From the NCBI GenBank assembly GCA_026874595.1, contig CM049316.1, positions 52,091,676 to 52,155,675 on the forward strand: a stretch of DNA of 64,000 nt, written 5' to 3'. The position numbers and the translations under genes were made by a program. This DNA comes from Sipunculus nudus. Taxonomy: Eukaryota > Annelida > Sipuncula > Golfingiida > Sipunculidae. Shown one piece after another: positions 26,556-38,640 of this stretch (position 1 is its first letter; every line of letters starts with the position of its first letter). The notes beneath the pieces are model-generated. The model did no database searches. It saw only the letters and a list, made by a program, of their open reading frames with translations, and was not told the DNA's origin.

Positions 26556-27889
26556 CTTCATTTGGTTTGTATGAGAGTACTCAGCTTCATTTTATTTGTA
26601 TCACAATACACGGCTTCATTTGGTTTGTATGACAGTACACAGCTTCATTTGGTCTGTATGAGAGTATTCAGCTTCATTTTATTTGTTTCACAGTACACGG
26701 CTTCATTTGGTTTGTATGACAGTACTCAGCTTCATTTGGTTCGTATGAGAGTATTCAGCTTCATTTTATTTGTATCACAGTACACGGCTTTATTTGGTTT
26801 ATATGGCAGTACTCAGCTTCATTTGGTTTGTATGAAAGTACTCAGCTTCATTTTATTTGTATCACAGTACACGGCTTCATTTGGCTTGTATGACAGTACT
26901 CAGCTTCATTTGGTCTGTATGAGAGTACTCAGCTTCATTTTATTTGTATCACAGTACACGGCTTCATTTGGTTTGTATGACAGTACACAGCTTCATTTGG
27001 TCTGTATGAGAGTACTCAGCTTCATTTTATTTGTATCACAGTACACGGCTTCATTTGGTTTGTATGACAGTACACAGCTTCAGTTGGTCTGTATGAGAGT
27101 ATTCAGCTTCATTTTATTTGTATCACAGTACACGGCTTTATTTGGTTTATATGACAGTACTCACCTTCATTTGGTCTGTATGTGGGTATTCAGCTTCATT
27201 TTATTTGTATCACAGTACACGGCTTCATTTGGTTTGTATGACAGTACACAGCTTCATTTGGTCTGTATGAGAGTATTCAGCTTCATTTTATTTGTATCAC
27301 AGTACACGGCTTCATTTGGTTTGTATGACAGTACACAGCTTCATTTGGTCTGTATGAGAGTACTCAGCTTCATTTTATTTTTATCACAGTACACGGCTTC
27401 ATTTGGTTTGTATGACAGTACACAGCTTCATTTGGTCTGTATGAGAGTACTCAGCTTCATTTTATTTGTATCAAAGTACACGGCTTTATTTGGTTTATAT
27501 GACAGTACTCAGCTTCATTTGGTTCGTATGAGAGTACTCAGCTTTATTTTATTTGTATCACAGTACACGGCTTCATTTGGTTTGTATGACAGTACACAGC
27601 TTCATTTGGTCTGTATGAGAGTATTCAGCTTCTTTTTATTTGTATCACAGTACACGGCTTCATTTGTTTTATATGACAGTACTCAGATTCATTTGGTCTG
27701 TATGAGAGTATTCAGCTTCATTTTATTTGTATCACAGTACACGGCTTTATTTGGATTATATGACAGTACTCAGCTTCATTTGGTCTGTATGAGAGTATTC
27801 AGCTTCATTTTATTTGTATCACAGTACACGGCTTCATTTGGTTTATATGACAGTACTCAGCTTCATTTGGTCTGTATGAGAGTAATCAG
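26556..27889 (+). repeat. J-to-J superrepeat unit, 1334 bp (46 monomers)
   Basis: Exactly 46 x 29 bp. The first part resembles the sequence upstream of M blocks (TTCGTATGAG, then TATGAAAGTACTC). The second part, from about 27.1 kb, repeats 25.05-25.83 kb, including TTTGTTTTATATG near 27664 and 25607. Confidence 0.85.
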
Positions 27890-28788
27890 CTTCATTTGGT
27901 TTGTATGAGAGTACTCAGCTTCATTTTATTTGTATCACAATACACGGCTTCATTTGGTTTGTATGCCAGTACACAGCTTCATTTGGTCTGTATGAGAGTA
28001 TTCAGCTTCATTTTATTTGTTTCACAGTACACGGCTTTATTTGGTTTGTATGAAAGTACCCAGCTTCATTTGGTCTGTATGAGAGTATTCAGCTTCATTT
28101 TATTTGTATCACAGTACACAGCTCCATTTGGTTTGTATGAGAGTACTCAGCTTCATTTGGTCTGTATGAGAGTATTCAGCTTCATTTTATTTGTATCACA
28201 ATACACGGCTTCATTTGGTTTGTATGACAGTACACAGCTTCATTTGGTCTGTATGAGAGTATTCAGCTTCATTTTATTTGTATCACAGTACACGGCTTCT
28301 TTTGGTTTGTATGACAGTACACAGCTTCATTTGGTCTGTATAAGAGTATTCAGCTTCTTTTTATTTGCATCACAGTACACGGCTTTATTTGGTTTATATG
28401 ACAGTACTCAGCTTCATTTGGTCTGTATGAGAGTATTCAGCTTCATTTTATTTGTATCACAGTACACGGCTTTATTTGGTTTATTTGACAGTACTCAGCT
28501 TCATTTGGTCTGTATGAGAGTATTCAGCTTCATTTTATTTGTATCACAGTACACGGCTTTATTTGGTTTATATGACAGTACTCAGCTTCATTTGGTCTGT
28601 ATGAGAGTATTCAGCTTCATTTTATTTGTATCACAGTACACGGCTTCATTTGGTTTGTATGACAGTACACAGCTTCATTTGGTTTGTATGAGAGTATTCA
28701 GCTTCATTTTATTTGTATCACAGTACACGGCTTCATTTGGTTTATATGACAGTACTCAGCTTCATTTGATCTGTATGAGAGTACTCAG
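27890..28788 (+). repeat. J-to-J superrepeat unit, 899 bp (31 monomers)
   Basis: Exactly 31 x 29 bp. Diagnostic monomers in order: GCCAGTAC, GAAAGTACCC, CAGCTCCATTTGG, TATAAGAG with CTTCTTTTTATTTGCATC (octamer at 28363-28370), TTTATTTGACAG, and TTGATCTGTATG at the end. The same order recurs at about 29.9-30.6 kb and in the unit at 31515. Confidence 0.88.
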
Positions 28789-30615
28789 CTTCATTTGGTT
28801 TGTATGAGAGTACTCAGCTTCATTTTATTTGTATCACAATACACGGCTTCATTTGGTTTGTATGACAGTACACAGCTTCATTTGGTCTGTATGAGAGTAT
28901 TCAGCTTCATTTTATTTGTTTCACAGTACACGGCTTCATTTGGTTTGTATGACAGTACTCAGCTTCATTTGGTTCGTATGAGAGTATTCAGCTTCATTTT
29001 ATTTGTATCACAGTACACGGCTTTATTTGGTTTATATGGCAGTACTCAGCTTCATTTGGTCTGTATGAGAGTACTCAGCTTCATTTTATTTGTATCACAG
29101 TACACGGCTTCATTTGGTTTGTATGACAGTACTCAGCTTCATTTGGTCTGTATGTGAGTATTCAGCTTCATTTTATTTGTATCACAGTACACGGCTTTAT
29201 TTGGTTTATATGACAGTACTCAGCTTCATTTGGTCTGTATGAGAGTACTCAGCTTCATTTTATTTGTATCACAGTACACGGCTTCATTTGGTTTGTATGA
29301 CAGTACACAGCTTCATTTGGTCTGTATGAGAGTACTCAGCTTCATTTTATTTGTATCACAGTACACGGCTTTATTTGGTTTGTATGAAAGTACCCAGCTT
29401 CATTTGGTCTGTATGAGAGTATTCAGCTTCATTTTATTTGTATCACAGTACACAGCTCCATTTGGTTTGTATGAGAGTACTCAGCTTCATTTTATTTGTA
29501 TCACAGTACACGGCTTCATTTGGTTTGTATGACAGTACTCAGCTTCATTTGGTCTGTATGTGAGTATTCAGCTTCATTTTATTTGTATCACAGTACACGG
29601 CTTTATTTGGTTTATATGACAGTACTCAGCTTCATTTGGTCTGTATGAGAGTACTCAGCTTCATTTTATTTGTATCACAGTACACGGCTTCATTTGGTTT
29701 GTATGACAGTACACAGCTTCATTTGGTCTGTATGAGAGTACTCAGCTTCATTTTATTTGTATCACAGTACACGGCTTTATTTGGTTTGTATGAAAGTACC
29801 CAGCTTCATTTGGTCTGTATGAGAGTATTCAGCTTCATTTTATTTGTATCACAGTACACGGCTTCATTTGGTTTGTATGACAGTACACAGCTTCATTTGG
29901 TCTGTATGAGAGTATTCAGCTTCATTTTATTTGTTTCACAGTACACGGCTTTATTTGGTTTGTATGAAAGTACCCAGCTTCATTTGGTCTGTATGAGAGT
30001 ATTCAGCTTCATTTTATTTGTATCACAGTACACAGCTCCATTTGGTTTGTATGAGAGTACTCAGCTTCATTTGGTCTGTATGAGAGTATTCAGCTTCATT
30101 TTATTTGTATCACAGTACACGGCTTCTTTTGGTTTGTATGACAGTACACAGCTTCATTTGGTCTGTATAAGAGTATTCAGCTTCTTTTTATTTGCATCAC
30201 AGTACACGGCTTTATTTGGTTTATATGACAGTACTCAGCTTCATTTGGTCTGTATGAGAGTATTCAGCTTCATTTTATTTGTATCACAGTACACGGCTTT
30301 ATTTGGTTTATTTGACAGTACTCAGCTTCATTTGGTCTGTATGAGAGTATTCAGCTTCATTTTATTTGTATCACAGTACACGGCTTTATTTGGTTTATAT
30401 GACAGTACTCAGCTTCATTTGGTCTGTATGAGAGTATTCAGCTTCATTTTATTTGTATCACAGTACACGGCTTCATTTGGTTTGTATGACAGTACACAGC
30501 TTCATTTGGTTTGTATGAGAGTATTCAGCTTCATTTTATTTGTATCACAGTACACGGCTTCATTTGGTTTATATGACAGTACTCAGCTTCATTTGATCTG
30601 TATGAGAGTACTCAG
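28789..30615 (+). repeat. Compound superrepeat unit, 1827 bp (63 monomers)
   Basis: Its first 1.1 kb looks like the upstream flank of an M block, with the TATGTGAGTATTC stop variant at about 29152 and 29558. A 406-bp stretch starting at 29230 is repeated at 29636. The last ~0.7 kb is the same series as the 899-bp unit, with ATTTGCAT at 30190-30197. The length is divisible by three monomers because the unit holds more than one phase break. Confidence 0.8.
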
Positions 30616-31514
30616 CTTCATTTGGTTTGTATGAGAGTACTCAGCTTCATTTTATTTGTATCACAATACACGGCTTCATTTGGTTTGTATGACAGTACAC
30701 AGCTTCATTTGGTCTGTATGAGAGTATTCAGCTTCATTTTATTTGTTTCACAGTACACGGCTTCATTTGGTTTGTATGACAGTACTCAGCTTCATTTGGT
30801 TCGTATGAGAGTATTCAGCTTCATTTTATTTGTATCACAGTACACGGCTTTATTTGGTTTATATGGCAGTACTCAGCTTCATTTGGTCTGTATGAGAGTA
30901 CTCAGCTTCATTTTATTTGTATCACAGTACACGGCTTCATTTGGTTTGTATGACAGTACTCAGCTTCATTTGGTCTGTATGTGAGTATTCAGCTTCATTT
31001 TATTTGTATCACAGTACACGGCTTTATTTGGTTTATATGACAGTACTCAGCTTCATTTGGTCTGTATGAGAGTACTCAGCTTCATTTTATTTGTATCACA
31101 GTACACGGCTTCATTTGGTTTGTATGACAGTACACAGCTTCATTTGGTCTGTATGAGAGTACTCAGCTTCATTTTATTTGTATCACAGTACACGGCTTCA
31201 TTTGGTTTGTATGACAGTACACAGCTTCAGTTGGTCTGTATGAGAGTATTCAGCTTCATTTTATTTGTATCACAGTACACGGCTTCATTTGGTTTATATG
31301 ACAGTACTCAGCTTCATTTGGTCTGTATGAGAGTATTCAGCTTCATTTTATTTGTAAGACAGTACACGGCTTTATTTGGTTTATATGACAGTACTCAGCT
31401 TCATTTGGTCTGTATGAGAGTATTCAGCTTCATTTTATTTGTATCACAGTACACGGCTTCATTTGGTTTATATGACAGTACTCAGCTTCATTTGGTCTGT
31501 ATGAGAGGAATCAG
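30616..31514 (+). repeat. J-to-J superrepeat unit, 899 bp (31 monomers)
   Basis: Same length as the unit at 27890 but a different series: TTCGTATGAG, TATGGCAGTAC, the TATGTGAG stop at about 30981, CTTCAGTTGG near 31227 and GTAAGACAG near 31356. The last two are shared with 20.1-20.3 kb. Confidence 0.85.
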
Positions 31515-32413
31515 CTTCATTTGGTTTGTATGAGAGTACTCAGCTTCATTTTATTTGTATCACAATACACGGCTTCATTTGGTTTGTATGCCAGTACACA
31601 GCTTCATTTGGTCTGTATGAGAGTATTCAGCTTCATTTTATTTGTTTCACAGTACACGGCTTTATTTGGTTTGTATGACAGTACCCAGCTTCATTTGGTC
31701 TGTATGAGAGTATTCAGCTTCATTTTATTTGTATCACAGTACACAGCTCCATTTGGTTTGTATGAGAGTACTCAGCTTCATTTGGTCTGTATGAGAGTAT
31801 TCAGCTTCATTTTATTTGTATCACAATACACGGCTTTATTTGGTTTGTATGACAGTACACAGCTTCATTTGGTCTGTATGAGAGTATTCAGCTTCATTTT
31901 ATTTGTATCACAGTACACGGCTTCTTTTGGTTTGTATGACAGTACACAGCTTCATTTGGTCTGTATAAGAGTATTCAGCTTCTTTTTATTTGCATCACAG
32001 TACACGGCTTTATTTGGTTTATATGACAGTACTCAGCTTCATTTGGTCTGTATGAGAGTATTCAGCTTCATTTTATTTGTATCACAGTACACGGCTTTAT
32101 TTGGTTTATTTGACAGTACTCAGCTTCATTTGGTCTGTATGAGAGTATTCAGCTTCATTTTATTTGTATCACAGTACACGGCTTTATTTGGTTTATATGA
32201 CAGTACTCAGCTTCATTTGGTCTGTATGAGAGTATTCAGCTTCATTTTATTTGTATCACAGTACACGGCTTCATTTGGTTTGTATGACAGTACACAGCTT
32301 CATTTGGTTTGTATGAGAGTATTCAGCTTCATTTTATTTGTATCACAGTACACGGCTTCATTTGGTTTATATGACAGTACTCAGCTTCATTTGATCTGTA
32401 TGAGAGTACTCAG
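31515..32413 (+). repeat. J-to-J superrepeat unit, 899 bp (31 monomers)
   Basis: Close copy of 27890-28788 with the full diagnostic series and ATTTGCAT at 31988-31995. It differs at single bases, for example CTTTATTT for CTTCATTT near 31833 and GACAGTACCC for GAAAGTACCC near 31679. Confidence 0.88.
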
Positions 32414-33281
32414 CTTCATTTGGTTTGTATGAGAGTACTCAGCTTCATTTTATTTGTATCACAATACACGGCTTCATTTGGTTTGTATGACAGTACACAG
32501 CTTCATTTGGTCTGTATGAGAGTATTCAGCTTCATTTTATTTGTTTCACAGTACACGGCTTCATTTGGTTTGTATGACAGTACTCAGCTTCATTTGGTTC
32601 GTATGAGAGTATTCAGCTTCATTTTATTTGTATCACAGTACACGGCTTTATTTGGTTTATATGACAGTACTCAGCTTCATTTGGTTTGTATGAAAGTACT
32701 CAGCTTCATTTTATTTGTATCACAGTACACGGCTTCATTTGGCTTGTATGACAGTACTCAGCTTCATTTGGTCTGTATGAGAGTACTCAGCTTCATTTTA
32801 TTTGTATCACAGTACACGGCTTCATTTGGTTTGTATGACAGTACTCAGCTTCATTTGGTCTGTATGTGAGTATTCAGCTTCATTTTATTTGTATCACAGT
32901 ACACGGCTTTATTTGGTTTATATGACAGTACTCAGCTTCATTTGGTCTGTATGAGAGTACTCAGCTTCATTTTATTTGTATCACAGTACACGGCTTCATT
33001 TGGTTTGTATGACAGTACACAGCTTCATTTGGTCTGTATGAGAGTATTCAGCTTCATTTTATTTGTATCACAGTACAAGGCTTTATTTGGTTTATATGAC
33101 AGTACTCGGCTTCATTTGGTCTGTATTAGAGTATTCAGCTTCATTTTATTTGTATCACAGTACACGGCTCATTTGGTTTGTATGACAGTACTCAGCTTCA
33201 TTTGGTCTGTATGAGAGTATTCAGCTTCATTTTATTTGTATCACAGTACACGGCTCATTTGGTTTGTATGAGAGTACTCAG
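32414..33281 (+). repeat. Trimer array upstream of the M block at 33282
   Basis: A-B-C trimers in the series that usually precedes block M: TTCGTATGAG, TATGAAAGTACTC, TATGTGAG stop near 32867, GTACAAGGC, CTCGGCTTC, then 28-bp CTCATTT monomers. No gene is seen. Confidence 0.87.
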
Positions 33282-33687
33282 CTTCATTTGGTCTGTATGA
33301 CAGCACACAACTTCATTTGGTTTGTATGAGAGTACACAGCTTCATTTGGTTTGTATGACAGTACTCAGCTTCATTTGGTTTGTATGACAGAACTCAGCTT
33401 CATCGGGTTTGTATGACAGCACACAGCTTCATTTGGTTTGTATGGCAGTACACAGCTTCTTTTGGTTTGTATGACAGCACACGGCTTCATTTGGTTTGTA
33501 TGACAGTTCCCAGCTTCATTTGGTTTTTATGACAGCACACGGCTCCATTTGGCTTGTATGACAGTTCCCATCTTCATTTGGTTTTTATCAAAGTAGTCAG
33601 CTCCATTTGGTTTGTATGACAGTACACGGCTTTATTTGGTTTGTATGACAGTACACAGCTTCATTTGGTTTGTATGACAGTACACAG
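33282..33687 (+). repeat. Block M, full, copy 5 (divergent)
   Basis: 14 monomers. This is the first block with the 't' allele (GGTTTTTATCAAAG) in monomer 11. Private changes are GAGAGTACACAG in monomer 2, CACACAG ending monomer 5 and TACACGG ending monomer 12. It separates the older-style M blocks upstream from the composite region downstream. Confidence 0.92.
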
Positions 33688-35709
33688 CTTCATTTGGTCT
33701 GTATGAGAGTATTCAGCTTCATTTTATTTGTATCACAGTACACGGCTTTATTTGGTTTGTATGACAGTACTCAGCTTCATTTGGTCTGTATGAGAGTATT
33801 CAGCTTCATTTTATTTGTATCACAGTACACGGCTTCATTTGGTTTGTATGACAGTACACAGCTTCATTTGGTCTGTATGAGAGTATTCAGCTTCATTTTA
33901 TTTGTATCACAGTACACGGCTTCATTTGGTTTGTTTGACAGTACTCAGCTTCATTTGGTCTGTATGAGAGTATTCAGCTTCATTTTATTTGTATCACAGT
34001 ACACGGCTTCATTTGGTTTATATGACAGTACTCAGCTTCATTTGGTCTGTATGAGAGTACTCAGCTTCATTTTATTTGTATCACAGTACACGGCTTCATT
34101 TGGTTTGTATGACAGTACACAGCTTCATTTGGTCTGTATGAGAGTACTCAGCTTCATTTTATTTGTATCACAGTACACGGCTTTATTTGGTTTGTATGAC
34201 AGTACTCAGCTTCATTTGGTCTGTATGAGAGTATTCAGCTTCATTTTATTTGTATCACAGTACACGGCTTCATTTTGTTTGTATGACAGTACACAGCTTC
34301 ATTTGGTCTGTATGAGAGTATTCAGCTTCATTTTATTTGTATCACAGTACACGGCTTCATTTGGTTTATATGACAGTACTCAGCTTCATTTGGTCTGTAT
34401 GAGAGTACTCAGCTTCATTTTATTTGTATCACAGTACACGGCTTCATTTGGTTTGTATGACAGTACACAGCTTCATTTGGTCTCTATGAGAGTATTCAGC
34501 TTCATTTTATTTGTATCACAGTACACGGCTTTATTTGGTTTGTATGACAGTACTCAGCTTCATTTGGTCTGTATGAGAGTATTCAGCTTCATTTTATTTG
34601 TATCACAGTACACAGCTCCATTTGGTTTGTATGAGAGTACTCAGCTTCATTTGGTTTGTATGAGAGTACTCAGCTTCATTTTATTTGTATCACAATACAC
34701 GGCTTCATTTGGTTTGTATGAGAGTACTCAGCTTCATTTGGTCTGTATGAGAGTATTCAGCTTCATTTTATTTGTATCACAGTACACGGCTTTATTTGGT
34801 TTGTATGACAGTACTCAGCTTCATTTGGTCTGTATGAGAGTACTCAGCTTCATTTTATTTGTATCACAGTACACGGCTTCATTTGGTTTGTATGACAGTA
34901 CACAGCTTCATTTGGTCTGTATGAGAGTATTCAGCTTCATTTTATTTGTATCACAATACACGGCTTTATTTGGTTTATATGACAGTACTCACCTTCATTT
35001 GGTCTGTATGTGGGTATTCAGCTTCATTTTATTTGTATCACAGTACACGGCTTCATTTGGTTTGTATGACAGTACACAGCTTCATTTGGTCTGTATGAGA
35101 GTATTCAGCTTCATTTTATTTGTATCACAGTACACGGCTTCATTTGGTTTGTATGACAGTACACAGCTTCATTTGGTCTGTATGAGAGTACTCAGCTTCA
35201 TTTTATTTTTATCACAGTACACGGCTTCATTTGGTTTGTATGACAGTACACAGCTTCATTTGGTCTGTATGAGAGTACTCAGCTTCATTTTATTTGTATC
35301 ACAGTACACTGCTTCATTTGGTTTGTATGACATTACTCAGCTTCATTTGGTTTGTATGAGAGTACTCAGCTTCATTTTATTTGTATCACAGTACACGGCT
35401 TCATTTGGTTTGTATGACAGTACTCAGCTTCATTTGGTTCGTATGAGAGTATTCAGCTTCATTTTATTTGTATCACAGTACACGGCTTTATTTGGTTTAT
35501 ATGACAGTACTCAGCTTCATTTGGTTTGTATGAAAGTACTCAGCTTCATTTTATTTGTATCACAGTACACGGCTTCATTTGGTTTGTATGACAGTACTCA
35601 GCTTCATTTGGTCTGTATGAGAGTACTCAGCTTCATTTTATTTGTATCACAGTACACGGCTTCATTTGGTTTGTATATCAGTACTCAGCTTCATTTGGTC
35701 TGTATGTGA
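33670..35709 (+). other. Longest open frame (2040 bp), judged non-coding
   Basis: About 23 copies of a 29-residue repeat containing SFILFVSQYTASFGLYDS and LHLVCMRV. It begins with a TTG inside block M, not an ATG, and ends at a TATGTGAG variant. The residue pattern is only the 87-bp trimer read in one phase. Common variants in this phase include amino-acid changes (Ser/Leu, Phe/Leu, Cys/Arg) as well as silent ones. No signal peptide, domain or splice context is recognised. A translated satellite cannot be excluded from sequence alone, but nothing supports it. Confidence 0.75.
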
Positions 35710-37860
35710 GTATTAAGCTTCATTTTATTTGTATCACAGTACACGGCTTTATTTGGTTTATATGACAGTACTCAGCTTCATTTGGTCTGTATGAGAGTAC
35801 TCAGCTTCATTTTATTTGTATCACAGTACACGGCTTCCATTGGTTTATATGACAGTACTCAGCTTCATTTGGTTCGTATGAGAGTACTCAGCTTTATTTT
35901 ATTTGTATCACAGTACAAGGCTTCATTTGGTTTGTATGACAGTACACAGCTTCATTTGGTCTGTATCAGAGTATTCAGCTTCATTTTATTTGTATCACAG
36001 TACACGGCTTTATTTGGTTTATATGACAGTACACAGCTTCATTTGGTCTGTATGAGAGTATTCAGCTTCATTTTATTTGTATCACAGTACACGGCTTCAT
36101 TTGGTTTGTATGACAGTACGCAGCTTCATTTGGTCTGTATGAGAGTATTCAGCTTCATTTTATTTGTATCACAGTACACGGCTTCATTTGGTTTGTATGA
36201 CAGTACACAGCTTCATTTGGTCTGTATGAGAGTATTCAGCTTCATTTTCTTTGTATCACAGTACACGGCTTCATTTGGTTTGTATGACAGTACTCAGCTT
36301 CATTTGGTCTGTATGAGAGTACTCAGCTTCATTTTTTTGTATCACAGTACACGGGTTTATTTGGTTTGTATGACAGTACACAGCTTCATTTGGTCTGTAT
36401 TAGAGTATTCAGCTTTATTTTATTTGTATCACAGTACACGGCTTTATTTGGTTTATATGACAGTACTCAGCTTCATTTGGTTCGTATGAGAGTACTCAGC
36501 TTCATTTTATTTGTATCACAGTACACTGCTTCGTTTGGTTTGTATGACATTACTCAGCTTCATTTGGTTTGTATGAGAGTACTCAGCTTCATTTTATTTG
36601 TATCACAGTACACGGCTTCATTTGGTTTGTATGACAGTACTCAGCTTCATTTGGTTCGTATGAGAGTATTCAGCTTCATTTTATTTGTATCACAGTACAC
36701 CGCTTTATTTGGTTTATATGACAGTACTCAGCTTCATTTGGTTTGTATGAAAGTACTCAGCTTCATTTTATTTGTATCACAGTACACGGCTTCATTTGGT
36801 TTGTATGACAGTACTCAGCTTCATTTGGTCTGTATGAGAGTACTCAGCTTCATTTTATTTGTGTCACAGTACACGGCTTCATTTGGTTTGTATATCAGTA
36901 CTCAGCTTCATTTGGTCTGTATGTGAGTATTCAGCTTCATTTTATTTGTATCACAGTACACGGCTTTATTTGGTTTATATGACAGTACTCAGCTTCATTT
37001 GGTCTGTATGAGAGTACTCAGCTTCATTTTATTTGTATCACAGTACACGGCTTCATTTGGTTTATATGACAGTACTCAGCTTCATTTGGTTCGTATGAGA
37101 GTACTCAGCTTTATTTTATTTGTATCACAGTACAAGGCTTCATTTGGTTTGTATGACAGTACACAGCTTCATTTGGTCTGTATCAGAGTATTCAGCTTCA
37201 TTTTATTTGTATCACAGTACACGGCTTTATTTGGTTTATATGACAGTACACAGCTTCATTTGGTCTGTATGAGAGTATTCAGCTTCATTTTATTTGTATC
37301 ACAGTACACGGCTTCATTTGGTTTGTATGACAGTACGCAGCTTCATTTGGTCTGTATGAGAGTATTCAGCTTCATTTTATTTGTATCACAGTACACGGCT
37401 TCATTTGGTTTGTATGACAGTACACAGCTTCATTTGGTCTGTATGAGAGTTTTCAGCTTCATTTTATTTGTATCACAGTACACGGCTTCATTTGGTTTGT
37501 ATGACAGTACTCAGCTTCATTTGGTCTGTATGAGAGTACTCAGCTTCATTTTTTTGTATCACAGTACACGGCTTTATTTGGTTTATATGACAGTACTCAG
37601 CTTCATTTGGTCTGTATGAGAGTACTCAGCTTCATTTTATTTGTATCACAGTACACGGCTTCATTTGGTTTGTATGACAGTACACAGCTTCATTTGGTCT
37701 GTATGAGAGTATTCAGCTTCATTTTATTTGTATCACAGAACAAGGCTTTATTTGGTTTATATGACAGTACTCGGCTTCATTTGGTCTGTATGAGAGTATT
37801 CAGCTTCATTTTATTTGTATCACAGTACACGGCTCATTTTGTTTGTATGACAGTACTCAG
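33688..37860 (+). repeat. Trimer array, 4.17 kb, without block M
   Basis: Contains the longest open frame of the window and, in its second half, a tandem duplication with a 1217-bp offset: CACTGCTTC at 35308 and 36525, and TGTATATCAGTAC shortly before a TATGTGAG stop at both 35.7 and 36.9 kb. 1217 is 14 trimers minus one base. The stretch 36.3-37.3 kb recurs at offset 9904 within composite C2. No gene is seen. Confidence 0.87.
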
Positions 37861-38092
37861 CTTCATTTGGTCTGTATGACAGCACACAACTTCATTTGGT
37901 TTGTATGACAGTACACAGCTTCATTTGGTTTGTATGACGGTACTCAGCTTCATTTGGTTTGTATGACAGAACTCAGCTTCATCGGGTTTGTATGACAGCA
38001 CACGGCTTCATTTGGTTTGTATGCCAGTTCCCAGCTTCATTTGGTTTTTATGACAGCACACGGCTCCATTTGGCTTGTATGACAGTTCCCAG
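37861..38092 (+). repeat. Block M, short form (8 monomers), C1
   Basis: 232 bp. Monomers 1-5 follow the full block; monomers 6-8 (GCCAGTTCCC, GGTTTTTATG, CTCCATTTGGCTTG) then lead straight into an A-type monomer at 38093. Monomer 3 has GACGGTACTC. These two marks identify all later short M copies. Confidence 0.92.
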
Positions 38093-38234
38093 CTTCATTT
38101 TATTTGTATTACAGTACACGGCTCATTTGGTTTGTATGACAGTACTCAGCTTCATTTGGTCTGATGAGAGTATTCAGCTTCATTTTATTTGTATCACAGT
38201 ACATGGCTCATTTGGTTTGTATGACAGTACTCAG
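38093..38234 (+). repeat. 142-bp linker between short and full M, C1
   Basis: Five monomers of 29, 28, 28, 29 and 28 bp: an A with GTATTACAG, a CTCATTT B, a C with GTCTGATGAG (one base lost), an A ending ACATGG, and another CTCATTT B. The same order and length sit between short and full M in C2 to C6, which fixes the 374-bp spacing of their CATCGGG markers. Confidence 0.9.
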
Positions 38235-38640
38235 CTTCATTTGGTCTGTATGACAGCACACAACTTCATTTGGTTTGTATGACAGTACACAGCTTCATTT
38301 GGTTTGTATGATAGTACTCAGCTTCATTTGGTTTGTATGACAGAACTCAGCTTCATCGGGTTTGTATGACAGCACACAACTTCATTTGGTTTGTATGGCA
38401 GTACACAGCTTCTTTTGGTTTGTATGACAGCACACGGCTTCATTTGGTTTGTATGACAGTTCCCAGCTTCATTTGGTTTTTATGACAGCACACGGCTCCA
38501 TTTGGCTTGTATGACAGTTCCCATCTTCATTTGGATTTTATCAAAGTAGTCAGCTCCATTTGGTTTGTATGACAGTACTCAGCTTTATTTGGTTTGTATG
38601 AAAGTACACAGCTTCATTTGGTTTGTATGACAGTACACAG
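38235..38640 (+). repeat. Block M, full, 'a' allele, C1
   Basis: 14 monomers. Private changes are TATGATAGTACTC in monomer 3 and TATGAAAGTACAC in monomer 13. It is followed by a C monomer with GTCTGTATTAGAG, as in C4, C5 and C6. Confidence 0.92.
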
